Origin: Cyanobacteria bacterium UBA9971
Lineage (GTDB): Bacteria; Cyanobacteriota; Vampirovibrionia; Gastranaerophilales; UBA9971
Assembly: GCA_003499955.1 (NCBI GenBank)
Contig: DNRP01000010.1
Coordinates: 2,853 to 27,127 of the forward strand
DNA length: 24,275 nt
Reading direction: 5' to 3'
The notes under the pieces are model-generated. The model saw only the letters and a list, made by a program, of their open reading frames with translations, did no database searches and had not been told where the DNA came from. Of the stretch, positions 1 through 6,673 are shown piece after piece. Position numbers and translations under genes: made by a program. Position 1 is the stretch's first letter. Every line of letters begins with the position of its first letter.

Positions 1-351
1 ATTCTTGATCCTACTCCTGATGCTGTTTATTCTTTAACTATAAAATATTTAACGGTTAATTTTGCTTATAATTCTGATAAAACGTTGGAAAAATCTGCTC
101 TGGAATTGGAAACAGATGTCACTATTCTTCCCGACAGGTTTATTAAAGTTATTGAGTGGGGGGCGTATTCTCTTTACAGGCAAAACTTTAAGCCAGATAA
201 CAAGTACAAGCTTGCAAGAGAAAAATATCTTGAGTTTCTTCTCGATATGCAAAAACATGACTCTTATTCAGGTGATTCTGCGCCTTTAATAGTAATTAAT
301 CAGTCTGTTAATCCTACGCAGCAAATTTTGAGCGATTTTTTTAAGCCTTAA
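1..351 (+). CDS. Phage head-tail adaptor-like protein, 5'-truncated
   Basis: The reading frame is open from base 1 and ends at the TAA at 349-351, giving 116 residues of the C-terminal part. The segment reading LPDRFIKVIEWGAYSLY, about 45-60 residues into the fragment, resembles the helical region of SU10/P22-like adaptor (connector) proteins, which form the ring below the portal. That assignment comes from recollection of the family and the nearby nozzle-like gene, not from a search. No ribosome-binding site can be judged because the start is missing. An alternative is another small virion or neck protein. The next gene begins 45 bases downstream with its own promoter, so this gene probably ends its transcription unit. 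Confidence 0.5.
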   Translation: MLDPTPDAVYSLTIKYLTVNFAYNSDKTLEKSALELETDVTILPDRFIKVIEWGAYSLYRQNFKPDNKYKLAREKYLEFLLDMQKHDSYSGDSAPLIVINQSVNPTQQILSDFFKP

Positions 352-383
352 AACATATACTTCCTCTTATAAAAATAATTTAG

Positions 384-389
384 TATAAT
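384..389 (+). promoter_or_regulatory. Promoter -10 box TATAAT close to a start codon
   Basis: A perfect TATAAT lies 7 bases before the ATG at 397. No Shine-Dalgarno sequence separates them, so initiation about 7 bases after the box would give a leaderless or nearly leaderless mRNA. No good -35 box is visible. Confidence 0.45.
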
Positions 390-396
390 CTTATTT

Positions 397-630
397 ATGA
401 AAGAAGAATCCTTAAAAAAACAAATTCTTGGTGAAATAGAACACAAAAAAACTCTTTGGACTGCTCAAATTGTTTTGGTCAGCGGATTATCCGCATTAAT
501 TTTAAATTTAAACAGTATTCCTAAGATAATACTATTATTAATAGGTTTCTTTTTTGAATATCTTATTTTATCAACAATCAAAGATACTGATATAAAACTT
601 CAAAATTTATATAAAGAATTGGAGAAATAA
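397..630 (+). CDS. Small two-helix membrane protein
   Basis: 77 residues. A charged N-terminus (about 1-20) is followed by two hydrophobic stretches, about 22-40 and 42-60, and a short charged C-terminal tail. This looks like a hairpin inner-membrane protein. I do not recognise a family. It is followed after two bases by a 33-codon hydrophobic ORF, so the two are probably co-translated. There is no purine-rich ribosome-binding site before the ATG and a TATAAT sits immediately upstream, which suggests leaderless expression. It could be a phage accessory (moron) gene or an inserted host gene pair. Lysis function is possible from topology but unsupported. Confidence 0.6.
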   Translation: MKEESLKKQILGEIEHKKTLWTAQIVLVSGLSALILNLNSIPKIILLLIGFFFEYLILSTIKDTDIKLQNLYKELEK

Positions 631-632
631 AA

Positions 633-734
633 ATGACGGTTTATGACATTATAGGTATTATAGGTATTATAGGTGTATATATCATGGTTGCGCAAAGTCT
701 CAAATATTCCGGCTCTCCAAAAAATTTGAAGTAA
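633..734 (+). CDS. 33-residue hydrophobic micropeptide
   Basis: The ATG lies two bases after the previous stop, with GGAG at the 3' end of the preceding gene as ribosome-binding site. The protein begins MTVYDIIGIIGIIGVYIM, a single membrane helix with the triplet Ile-Ile-Gly repeated, and has a short polar C-terminus. The Ile-Ile-Gly repeats come from a perfect tandem 9-bp repeat in the DNA. The opening resembles small membrane proteins that start with a TVYDIIGxIG-type motif, but this copy is very short and could be a truncated relative. Function unknown. The close spacing implies translational coupling with the two-helix protein. Confidence 0.5.
   Translation: MTVYDIIGIIGIIGVYIMVAQSLKYSGSPKNLK
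648..674 (+). repeat. Tandem 9-bp repeat, three copies
   Basis: ATTATAGGT occurs three times head to tail and in frame inside the micropeptide gene, encoding Ile-Ile-Gly each time. Such a repeat can change copy number by slippage and so vary the length of the membrane helix. Confidence 0.85.
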
Positions 735-740
735 AGCAAT

Positions 741-765
741 AAAAAACCTGCTTGTTCTAAGCAGG
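741..765 (-). terminator. Rho-independent terminator, minus strand
   Basis: CCTGC and GCAGG arms with a 9-base loop. Reading on the minus strand the hairpin is followed by a run of six T. It lies 110 bases past the stop of the minus-strand gene at 876-1055. Confidence 0.6.
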
Positions 766-875
766 AGGAATTTTACGATATGCTTCCTTGTTAGGGTATA
801 GAGGTGTGAGGTATTGAGGGTAAAATTTATAAACTAAGTCTTGGAAATATCTGAAAGACTAAAATCTTTCTCCGG

Positions 876-1055
876 TTATCCGAAAATATTCCCGTCTTTG
901 CCTGGTTGAGGCATTTCAAATTTAGTAAACAACGGATTATCCATTGCATTATTAACAAACAAGTTCGGTTTTTGCTGCTCTGCTTTATAATTGAGTAACA
1001 TACCAAATTTGGGTGTTGAAGCATTGTTCATTGAAACAGGTTGTAATTCAGCCAT
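876..1055 (-). CDS. 59-residue unknown protein, minus-strand accessory gene
   Basis: Reads MAELQPVSMNNASTPKFG at the N-terminus and ends PQPGKDGNIFG. It is polar and rich in Asn, Pro and Met, with no membrane helix. The start is supported by a purine-rich GAGGAAGG about 10 bases upstream on the minus strand. It is the only minus-strand gene in the phage block and has a terminator 110 bases downstream, so it looks like an independently expressed moron. The KFG near residue 17 recalls the SF-x-G tag of other proteins in this window, though the match is short. No family recognised. An overlapping 65-codon minus-strand ORF in another frame is a shadow. Confidence 0.55.
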   Translation of the reverse strand: MAELQPVSMNNASTPKFGMLLNYKAEQQKPNLFVNNAMDNPLFTKFEMPQPGKDGNIFG

Positions 1056-1811
1056 TCCCTAATTTCCTTCCTCTTCCTATAATGAGTTTGTTAGCAAGCA
1101 CAATTATTACGCCTGTTTTAAGAACTCATGTTTGTGTTTCACTTTGCTCATGTCAGGATTAAAGCGTATTTTTTCGCTGTAATTTCTTAATCAAAGCGGC
1201 TGCGTTTGCTTTTCGCAAACAGCCCTTTCTCTTTGCTGAAGAAATATGGCGATTACTCTGTCTTCTCTGTCATTAAAACCCTTAACCTTTGTGCATGATT
1301 CATCAACCAATTACTTAGGTAAGCGCATTAACGCCTTTGAATGACAACAAGTATTATTCGCTTTTTTTAAAAGTTGTAAGACTTACCGTCTTTACCTTCC
1401 ATCCTTCTATATTTATATAAAAACAAAAAACCATGGGAAATTGCCTTTTTTTAGAAAAAATTTTTATTTTATAAGGTATTTTGTTTATAAAAGAGTCTTC
1501 TACCCTTTACCCGACATACTTTCTTTTAATGTAAAAGAAAGTATGTAAAGAAAAACTTGCCCTAAACTACGATTTCTATATTTCTACCCTGCTTACGATT
1601 TTAAGCTTATAGTTGCTTAATGCCCGTAACTCGGTGTCTTCGCCAAGATTTATTAATGTAGATTAAAAGCAGCTAAGTTATAAAGTGGCTCTGCCTCCTC
1701 AAACAAAACGGGCTTGCCTTCGGTGTGCAGGGTGAAATATTACGAAACCTTCGCAACGGGCGCACGAAAGAGAAATAATAAAAAAGATACATTTATATAA
1801 GGATAAATGGC
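1056..1811. other. Gene-poor 0.75-kb region within the phage block
   Basis: No convincing ORF on either strand. It holds a hairpin around 1198-1224 (GTTTGC/GCAAAC arms), a long perfect hairpin at 1514-1546, and GC-richer scraps near 1690-1770 resembling lineage-specific intergenic repeats. The last 15 bases carry AAGGAT as ribosome-binding site for the nozzle-like gene. The region may contain the promoter of that gene, but no clear -35/-10 pair was found. Confidence 0.5.
1514..1546. repeat. Long perfect hairpin repeat, copy A
   Basis: Arms ACATACTTTCTTTT and its exact reverse complement (14 bp) around a 5-base loop, followed by TAAAGAAAAACTT. A relative lies at 3731-3767 and is also followed by CAAAGAAGAAAACTT. 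The shared plan (ACTTTCTT arm, AAAGAA tail) marks a family of interspersed palindromes, probably REP-like or a transcription terminator. Confidence 0.75.
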
Positions 1812-3272
1812 ATGCCAAAATTAAATTATTTTAACAACACCGGAGGGTTGAACAATTTTTCCTCCATGGCTTCTTTAAATGAATCCGAAAATAAAACCGA
1901 CTGGTTTGATGCTCAAAATGTCGAAGGACACAAGTCCGGCGGGCTTATTAAAATGAAAGGTAACAGAAATATTCTTAATACGACCCTTCCCGAAGGAACT
2001 AAAATCCTCGGGATATGGGATTATACAAAACAAGGGGTTCATTATCCAATTATCACAACTTCTGAAGGAAAATTGTACAGGCTCGATACAGAAACAGGGT
2101 TTTTAAGCGAAAAATATTCCGATCTGGACAAAACAACCAAGTGTAATTTCGTTAATTTTAACAACGGAGTTATTATTACTAACGGGGCTGATACACCTTT
2201 ATTTTACGAAGAACTTTATGGAGCAACTCCTCTTCAAGGGAGTGCGCCTATTGGTCTTCCATGCGAAGCTTATAAAGCGAGGCTTTTTATCGCTTCCGGT
2301 TCGGGGCTTTATTATTCCGCTCTCGGAAATCCTAACGACTGGACAACGCTAGGGGATGCAGGGTCTATTGTTAATTTTCACAACGATTCAAGTCCTATTA
2401 TCGCGCTTGAAAATTACGGCGAATTTCTTGCTATTTACAAGAAAAAAGGTATTTATGTCTTAACAGGTTCGGCTCCTTCTGATTTTATTATAAAACCTGT
2501 GGCGGATAACGGCTGTATCAGTCCATGGGCAATCGGAACAGTTAACAATAATCAGTATTTCTTTAACGGCGAGTCTATTACAACCCTGAATTTCAATTCC
2601 CTCGGGCAAATTACCATTGCGGATGATATTAGTATTAAGATTAAAAGCGTTTTCCCTGAGTTAAATACTTCTAAGTTCAGTGAAGTTATATGTATTCCTT
2701 ATCAAAGCAAAAATCAAATCTGGTATTATTTTGCTTCCGAAACAAGTGAAGATCTTGATGTATGCTATATTTACGATTATTTTCATAAAAGCTGGTACAA
2801 AAGAGTTGGTCTGTCTATAACATGCGGGACTTTAATAAATGAAAAAATTTATACAGGCACGCCTGACGGGGAAATTTTGCTTGAAGATGTTGAAGATTCT
2901 TTTAACGGGGCAGCAATAGAAGCGTGGTGGTTTTCTCCATGGTTTACTTTCGGGGCTCCCGATTCTTCAAAAGAAATTCTTTCCTTTAATATATGGCTTT
3001 ATCAAACACAGAAATATCCTTTTGATGTTGTTTATTCCATGGATTACAGTCAGACAGATCGGATTTATAAAACTGTTGAGGTTATAAGCGAAGATGAACT
3101 GGTCTGGGATACAGGGTCATGGGACATCAGCAACTGGACGAGCAACAAGGCTGTCAGGAAAAAAATTCCTATTGTCGGCTCATGCGAGTCTTTGCAGATA
3201 GGTTTCCAAAATCTTGAAGCAGGGCAGCATTTTTCCGTCCTCGGGTATTCTTTTGAATATGATGTTGCTTAA
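1812..3272 (+). CDS. Phage tail-nozzle/tail-tube-like structural protein
   Basis: 486 residues with no signal peptide or membrane helix. The N-terminal motif (NNTGGLNNFSS, then a Ser/Glu-rich stretch, DAQNVEG and KMKGNR) follows the layout of podovirus tail proteins that begin with a 'GGL-x-n-DAxNVxxxxxGxlxxRxG' segment. The body alternates short beta strands, Gly turns and aromatic residues (for example SGLYYSALGNPNDWTTLGDAGS), as in beta-propeller-rich nozzle or hub proteins below the adaptor. It follows the adaptor-like gene after an accessory insertion, as expected for a neck-tail cluster. AAGGAT precedes the ATG. The family is inferred from pattern only; a receptor-binding or other tail protein is possible. 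Confidence 0.5.
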   Translation: MPKLNYFNNTGGLNNFSSMASLNESENKTDWFDAQNVEGHKSGGLIKMKGNRNILNTTLPEGTKILGIWDYTKQGVHYPIITTSEGKLYRLDTETGFLSEKYSDLDKTTKCNFVNFNNGVIITNGADTPLFYEELYGATPLQGSAPIGLPCEAYKARLFIASGSGLYYSALGNPNDWTTLGDAGSIVNFHNDSSPIIALENYGEFLAIYKKKGIYVLTGSAPSDFIIKPVADNGCISPWAIGTVNNNQYFFNGESITTLNFNSLGQITIADDISIKIKSVFPELNTSKFSEVICIPYQSKNQIWYYFASETSEDLDVCYIYDYFHKSWYKRVGLSITCGTLINEKIYTGTPDGEILLEDVEDSFNGAAIEAWWFSPWFTFGAPDSSKEILSFNIWLYQTQKYPFDVVYSMDYSQTDRIYKTVEVISEDELVWDTGSWDISNWTSNKAVRKKIPIVGSCESLQIGFQNLEAGQHFSVLGYSFEYDVA

Positions 3273-3359
3273 AATGGTGTATTCAAATGGGTTCAAACAA
3301 AAAATTTTGATTTAAATTAATAAGAGCAATTAAATTTATTTTAAAATTAGGGGTCGATT

Positions 3360-3683
3360 ATGGCTAAAAAAATTATATTAATCTTATTAGTTTTGGTTTT
3401 TAATCTTTTTGTTATCAAAACAGGTTGTCTGGCGTTGGAATTAAATGACAATAATCTCTTTATTCCTTCCGTTAGTCCTAATATTAACGATTCAAATGTT
3501 CAGGAGATTATAAATAAAACTCTTCAGCTTGAGGCAAAATGTGAAAGCGAAAGAAATTCTTTAAAATCTTTAGCCGAGCAAAAAAAAGCGGATTATTTGG
3601 AAGCAAAAAAGAATTTTAAGACTGCTGACAAGCAATTAAAAGCTGTTCGTTCCGTGACAAAAAAGCTTCAGAAAAATTTTTAG
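3360..3683 (+). CDS. Secreted coiled-coil protein, 107 residues
   Basis: Starts MAKKIILILLVLVFNLFVIK, a typical signal peptide, with likely signal peptidase I cleavage after about residue 25 (CLA-LE). The mature part is short and mostly helical. From about residue 45 it is a Lys/Glu/Ala-rich coiled coil ending in a basic tail. A lipoprotein is unlikely because the residues before Cys23 (KTG) do not form a lipobox. Placed between a tail gene and an acetyltransferase, it could be a periplasmic lysis or spanin-like component, or a moron acting on the host envelope. Neither is shown by sequence. The ribosome-binding site (GGGG, about 8 bases before ATG) is weak. Confidence 0.6.
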   Translation: MAKKIILILLVLVFNLFVIKTGCLALELNDNNLFIPSVSPNINDSNVQEIINKTLQLEAKCESERNSLKSLAEQKKADYLEAKKNFKTADKQLKAVRSVTKKLQKNF

Positions 3684-3730
3684 ATTACATTATTTTTATT
3701 TTTTAAAATATGTCCGGCTAAAGCCTGCCA

Positions 3731-3767
3731 GTGACTTTCTTCTTTTGCATCAAAAGAAAAAAGTCAC
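3731..3767. repeat. Long hairpin repeat, copy B
   Basis: Two 17-base arms (GTGACTTTCTTCTTTTG and its complement, one mismatch) around a 3-base loop, followed by CAAAGAAGAAAACTT. Related in plan to the hairpin at 1514-1546. It lies 47 bases after a stop codon and could terminate transcription of the secreted coiled-coil gene. A GC-rich hairpin (GGGGG...CCCCC) follows near 3925-3940. Confidence 0.75.
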
Positions 3768-3964
3768 CAAAGAAGAAAACTTTTAAAATTTCTTGTTTTT
3801 TAAACTCACTAGGGTTTATAGACTATATTTCACGCACGCCCAAACTCGGGGTTTTAACCCCTCAAACAATGGGCTATAGCTTTTTATACCCGTTTCGTCA
3901 AAAACTACGAAAAAACGAGTCAAGGGGGGAGCGCCCCCTCGAACTCCCCACGAAAGGAGGAATT

Positions 3965-4474
3965 ATGATTGAATTTTTACCGCTTAGGGCGGATATTGAA
4001 AACGATTCTTTTGAAAATATTCAATATTTGCCTTTTGTTATAGACCTTTTGTTTGAAAATAAACAACTTATTATTGATGATTATTTTCCGCAGGAAGATG
4101 GCGAGCTTCTGGATTATATTGTGGAAGAAATTACTTCTCTTTATCCGTGGTTTGTTGTGGGGCTTTTAGATGGAGAACCTCTCGGGACGGCATGGCTTAC
4201 GCACTGGCATTATCCGCATTCATGTCAACTTCATGCTTGTATTGACAGAAAATTCTGGGGGAAAACTTCTTTATACGCCATGGAAGAACTTTTAAAATTT
4301 CTTCATCAAACTACAGGTATAAAAAGAGTCCAAATGGAAATTCCCGAATTTAACAAAATAGCCATTAATTATGCGAAAAAAACAGGGTTTCAGGAAGAAG
4401 GTTTAATCAAATGTGCCACTTTAAAGGGAGGAGAATGTTTAAATCATGTTCTTTTTGGAAAAATCTTGTGTTAA
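3965..4474 (+). CDS. GNAT-family N-acetyltransferase
   Basis: 169 residues. The frame is open much further upstream, but the ATG at 3965 is chosen because AAAGGAGGA precedes it at ideal distance and the upstream translation is repeat-derived. The sequence has the GNAT order: a strand with EPLGTAWLTHWH (beta 4 region), an acetyl-CoA-side helix (ELLKFLHQTTG) after a strand ending CIDRKFWGK, the strand KRVQMEIPEFNKIA, and the C-terminal YAKKTGFQEEG signature typical of this fold. It would transfer an acetyl group from acetyl-CoA to an amine. The substrate is unknown. GNAT genes occur near tail genes in some phages, where they may modify virion or host proteins. A 78-residue N-terminal extension is rejected. 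Confidence 0.75.
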   Translation: MIEFLPLRADIENDSFENIQYLPFVIDLLFENKQLIIDDYFPQEDGELLDYIVEEITSLYPWFVVGLLDGEPLGTAWLTHWHYPHSCQLHACIDRKFWGKTSLYAMEELLKFLHQTTGIKRVQMEIPEFNKIAINYAKKTGFQEEGLIKCATLKGGECLNHVLFGKILC

Positions 4475-4620
4475 ACTGCTTAACAGAAGTTAATATTTGT
4501 AGAAAAAAACGCAATTTTTCTTTTCAGCACACTTAATAATAGTAGAAAGAAGATCTTACTTTCAAAAAAAGGGTTTTCTGGATTTTAACCCAACTGTTTA
4601 GTTAAAAAAGTCTTTTTAAT

Positions 4621-4650
4621 AAAACCGCTCTAGTCATAGAGGGGTTTTTT
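4621..4650 (+). terminator. Rho-independent terminator
   Basis: AAAACC-CTCT and AGAG-GGTTTT arms (one G-G mismatch) with a six-base loop and a T6 run on the + strand. It ends the acetyltransferase transcription unit ahead of the lysis cassette. Confidence 0.7.
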
Positions 4651-4663
4651 GTTGCGAAGCGGT

Positions 4664-4709
4664 AGTTATAGCTTGAAGAACGGCTCTGCCGGTCTGGAAA
4701 ACTATAACT
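4664..4709. repeat. Leader hairpin before the lysis cassette
   Basis: Perfect 8-bp inverted repeat AGTTATAG/CTATAACT enclosing an inner CGG-N5-CCGG hairpin. It lies between a terminator and the ribosome-binding site at 4732-4739, so it would be folded in the 5' leader of the cassette. It starts just after TTGCGAAGCGG (4652-4662), an 11-mer also found at 14750 and 21497. Confidence 0.55.
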
Positions 4710-4742
4710 TATTCTTTTGTTGTAAAAATAAAGGGGGGAAAA

Positions 4743-4999
4743 TGATAACAAAAAATTTAAAAGAAACTATTAAAAGAATTGCTCTTATTAAAATAGAACA
4801 GGCGGAAACTTTTCTCGGCAGTGGTCAAGGGCAAGTTAAGTTTGAATATGTGGTTAATCTGGTTATTGATGAACTCAAAAAACTTCCTTTGCCTGTATAC
4901 ATAAGAATTATTCTGTCTTTATTTCAATTTGCGCTTAAATCAGAGCTGCGGAAAGATATTCAAGAAATATTTGACGAAGCAAAATTACAGGCAGGATAA
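4743..4999 (+). CDS. Small helical protein opening the lysis cassette
   Basis: 85 residues from the ATG at 4743, which is preceded by AAGGGGGGAAA. An open frame from 4649 adds 31 residues but is repeat-derived and lacks a ribosome-binding site. The protein is predicted helical. It has a basic N-terminal third, GQGQVKFEYVVNLVIDELKKLP in the middle, and one moderately hydrophobic helix (about 52-66). The middle recalls the cytoplasmic helix of LL-H-type phage holins, but the resemblance is weak. It ends 18 bases before a holin-like gene and 270 bases before an amidase, so a role in lysis, perhaps as holin partner or antiholin, is inferred from context only. Confidence 0.55.
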
Positions 5000-5017
5000 A
5001 AAAAGGAAATTAAAACA

Positions 5018-5251
5018 ATGGATGAATTTCTTCCTTTCGCAGCTGTCATTATTGCGGTTGTTGGTTTTTGCGTACAATTCGGGATGTTTGTCAGACCTGT
5101 TGAGCTTGAGAAAAAACACAGGGAAATTATGGAAGAATCTTATAAAAAGTTTGCTTCCATAAACATGGTCGAGGATATTAAAGCCGAATTTAAAGAAATT
5201 AAGTCCAAAATTGACCAAATTTATGAAATGTTGATTGCAAGACGAGAATAA
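5018..5251 (+). CDS. Holin-like single-helix membrane protein
   Basis: 77 residues: N-terminal membrane helix (about 4-24, PFAAVIIAVVGFCVQFGMF), then a long charged amphipathic region predicted as coiled coil (about 30-75) and a basic end. This is the layout of several small phage holins or lysis accessory proteins, which perforate or depolarise the inner membrane so that the endolysin can act. AAGGAAATT upstream is an acceptable ribosome-binding site. It sits 17 bases before the amidase gene, the usual holin position. No sequence family is recognised, so the holin call rests on topology and neighbourhood. Confidence 0.6.
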   Translation: MDEFLPFAAVIIAVVGFCVQFGMFVRPVELEKKHREIMEESYKKFASINMVEDIKAEFKEIKSKIDQIYEMLIARRE

Positions 5252-5268
5252 AAAAAGAGATAAAAACA

Positions 5269-5775
5269 ATGAAAAGAAGAATCATTAATCACTGGACAGC
5301 AGGGACTTTATTCCCTAATAATCAGGATTTGGAACATTATCATTTTTTGATTGATGCAAAAGGATTGCTTTATCTTGGTTTACATTCCGTCAGTTCTAAT
5401 GATTGCGTATCCTTTGGGGATTATGCGGCTCACACCGGCGGAGGAAATACTATGTCCATTGGTGTTGCTGTTTGCGGAATGGCGGGTTTTGTTTCTCCCA
5501 CAAATCAGGGGAAATATAAGCTTACAAAAATTCAAACGGAAAAACTCTTTGAAACTAATGCTATTCTTGCTTTTCAGGAAGGGTATGAAATTATTGACGA
5601 TAACATTCTTCTGACCCACATGGAGTTCGGGCTTAAACATCCCTACACTTCCAGCGCGGGGAAAATTGATATTTGCCGACTTCCGCCTTATCCTGATGTT
5701 AAATCTCAAGATGTGGGGGATTTTATCAGGAAAAAATCACAGTGGTATCTTAATAAATTATTAGCGAAAAAATAA
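5269..5775 (+). CDS. N-acetylmuramoyl-L-alanine amidase (Amidase_2-type endolysin)
   Basis: 168 residues, single catalytic domain without signal peptide or cell-wall-binding domain. It would cut the bond between N-acetylmuramic acid and the peptide stem of peptidoglycan. Visible active-site signature: HWTAG (His8), AAHTGG (residues 53-58), THMEFG (His117) and GKIDIC (Lys132, Asp134, Cys136). This matches the two His plus Asp/Cys zinc site and catalytic Lys of the T7-lysozyme/PGRP family at normal domain length. It closes a three-gene lysis cassette and is followed by a hairpin terminator. Lack of a signal peptide means export relies on a holin, which agrees with the upstream membrane protein. 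Confidence 0.88.
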   Translation: MKRRIINHWTAGTLFPNNQDLEHYHFLIDAKGLLYLGLHSVSSNDCVSFGDYAAHTGGGNTMSIGVAVCGMAGFVSPTNQGKYKLTKIQTEKLFETNAILAFQEGYEIIDDNILLTHMEFGLKHPYTSSAGKIDICRLPPYPDVKSQDVGDFIRKKSQWYLNKLLAKK

Positions 5776-5807
5776 AATCATTTTTGCCTTGAATTTCTCC
5801 TAAGAAA

Positions 5808-5836
5808 AAATTTCTGAAAATCGGAAATTTGTTTTT
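5808..5836 (+). terminator. Terminator after the amidase gene
   Basis: AAATTTC/GAAATTT arms, 9-base loop, then GTTTTT. A second weaker hairpin (CATGC/GCATG, 5884-5913) follows. Together they end the left phage block. Confidence 0.5.
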
Positions 5837-6018
5837 GAACCGGTTTTTTATAATTTTAGAAATTCAAAATTTTTGTTTAAAGCCATGCTTTTAGAATCGA
5901 TTTTAAAGGCATGTTAAATTTTGCTTTAAGGTATTACACTATAAAATTCTTTTTTAATACCGAACTACAAAAGAAGTATTATCGGACTATTTCGAGAAGA
6001 TACAGTTTGTTTAAAACC

Positions 6019-6432
6019 TTAAACTTCTTTATTTTTCAATTCTTTTATACATTTTTTATCTTCTTCTATAAGGTGGTTTTTTAGATAAAAAAGAGCTATT
6101 TGATTTGTCATCAAGGCTTTTACAATAATTGGCATATTTAATTTATCAAGTTTTTTTAATTCATCTTTAAATTCCTGATGAAGAAAAACATGTCTTTCAT
6201 AACATAAAAGTTTGTTTTTTTTGTAAAAATCAACTTCCAAATCAAAATGTATCATAAGCTGCTGTTTAAGAAAACCGGCAAGTTTTATAATTTCTTCCTC
6301 TTTTGTTCCAGGGTTAATACAAATTGCATAAATTTTATTTGCATTACCGGCAATAGCTTCATGTAATTTATCCAGTTCTTTAACACCTGTTAATAAAGTA
6401 TCATCCCATATTATTGTCCAAAGATTGTCCAT
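6019..6432 (-). CDS. Hemerythrin-domain protein
   Basis: 137 residues, one complete hemerythrin four-helix bundle. All seven expected di-iron ligands are visible: His24 (DKLHE), His62 and Glu66 (HFDLE), His81 and His85 (RHVFLH), His120 and Asp125 (HLIEED). It would bind O2 reversibly, or sense O2 or NO, in the cytoplasm, and could serve oxygen detoxification in an anaerobe. There is no fused signalling domain. AGGTAA precedes the ATG on the minus strand. It stands alone between the phage lysis cassette and the zincin-like gene and points toward the amidase gene, separated by terminator hairpins. Phages rarely carry this family, so it supports host DNA here. Confidence 0.9.
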   Translation of the reverse strand: MDNLWTIIWDDTLLTGVKELDKLHEAIAGNANKIYAICINPGTKEEEIIKLAGFLKQQLMIHFDLEVDFYKKNKLLCYERHVFLHQEFKDELKKLDKLNMPIIVKALMTNQIALFYLKNHLIEEDKKCIKELKNKEV

Positions 6433-6673
6433 TTTTCTTTACCTAAAAATTTTATAAAATCAATATAACTTTTAAGAGTGTTGTTTTTCGAAAAAATTCG
6501 ACAAAGCCGGATTTCCTGAAAACAAACTCGTTTTAATTAATTTTAAGTTGTTTTTTAAATATTTAAATTAGTTCGATATCTATAAAAAATTTTTGTTTTT
6601 GCTGTTATTTTTTTTCTTGTTTGGTTTTTATTCATATATCCTATATTTTAATAGTTTAAGGATTTTTTAACTG

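Larger units (their letters stand above)
1..5775 (+). mobile_element. Phage/prophage late region, distal part
   Basis: A co-oriented run of phage-type genes: truncated adaptor-like protein, tail-nozzle-like protein, GNAT enzyme, then a tight lysis cassette ending in an amidase and a terminator. The left boundary is outside the window. The right boundary is placed at the amidase because hemerythrin and other host-like genes follow. No attachment site or integrase was seen. The 3' ends of podovirus-like late operons usually carry lysis genes, which fits. It may belong to the same element as the terminase end at the right of the window. Confidence 0.6.

Noticed and set aside
827..1024. 65-codon minus-strand ORF
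   Set aside because: Overlaps in another frame the 59-codon ORF at 876-1055, which has the ribosome-binding site and more natural composition.
3731..3964. 78-residue N-terminal extension of the acetyltransferase
   Set aside because: The translated part is a hairpin repeat and GC-rich intergenic DNA. The ATG at 3965 has an ideal ribosome-binding site and matches the GNAT domain start.
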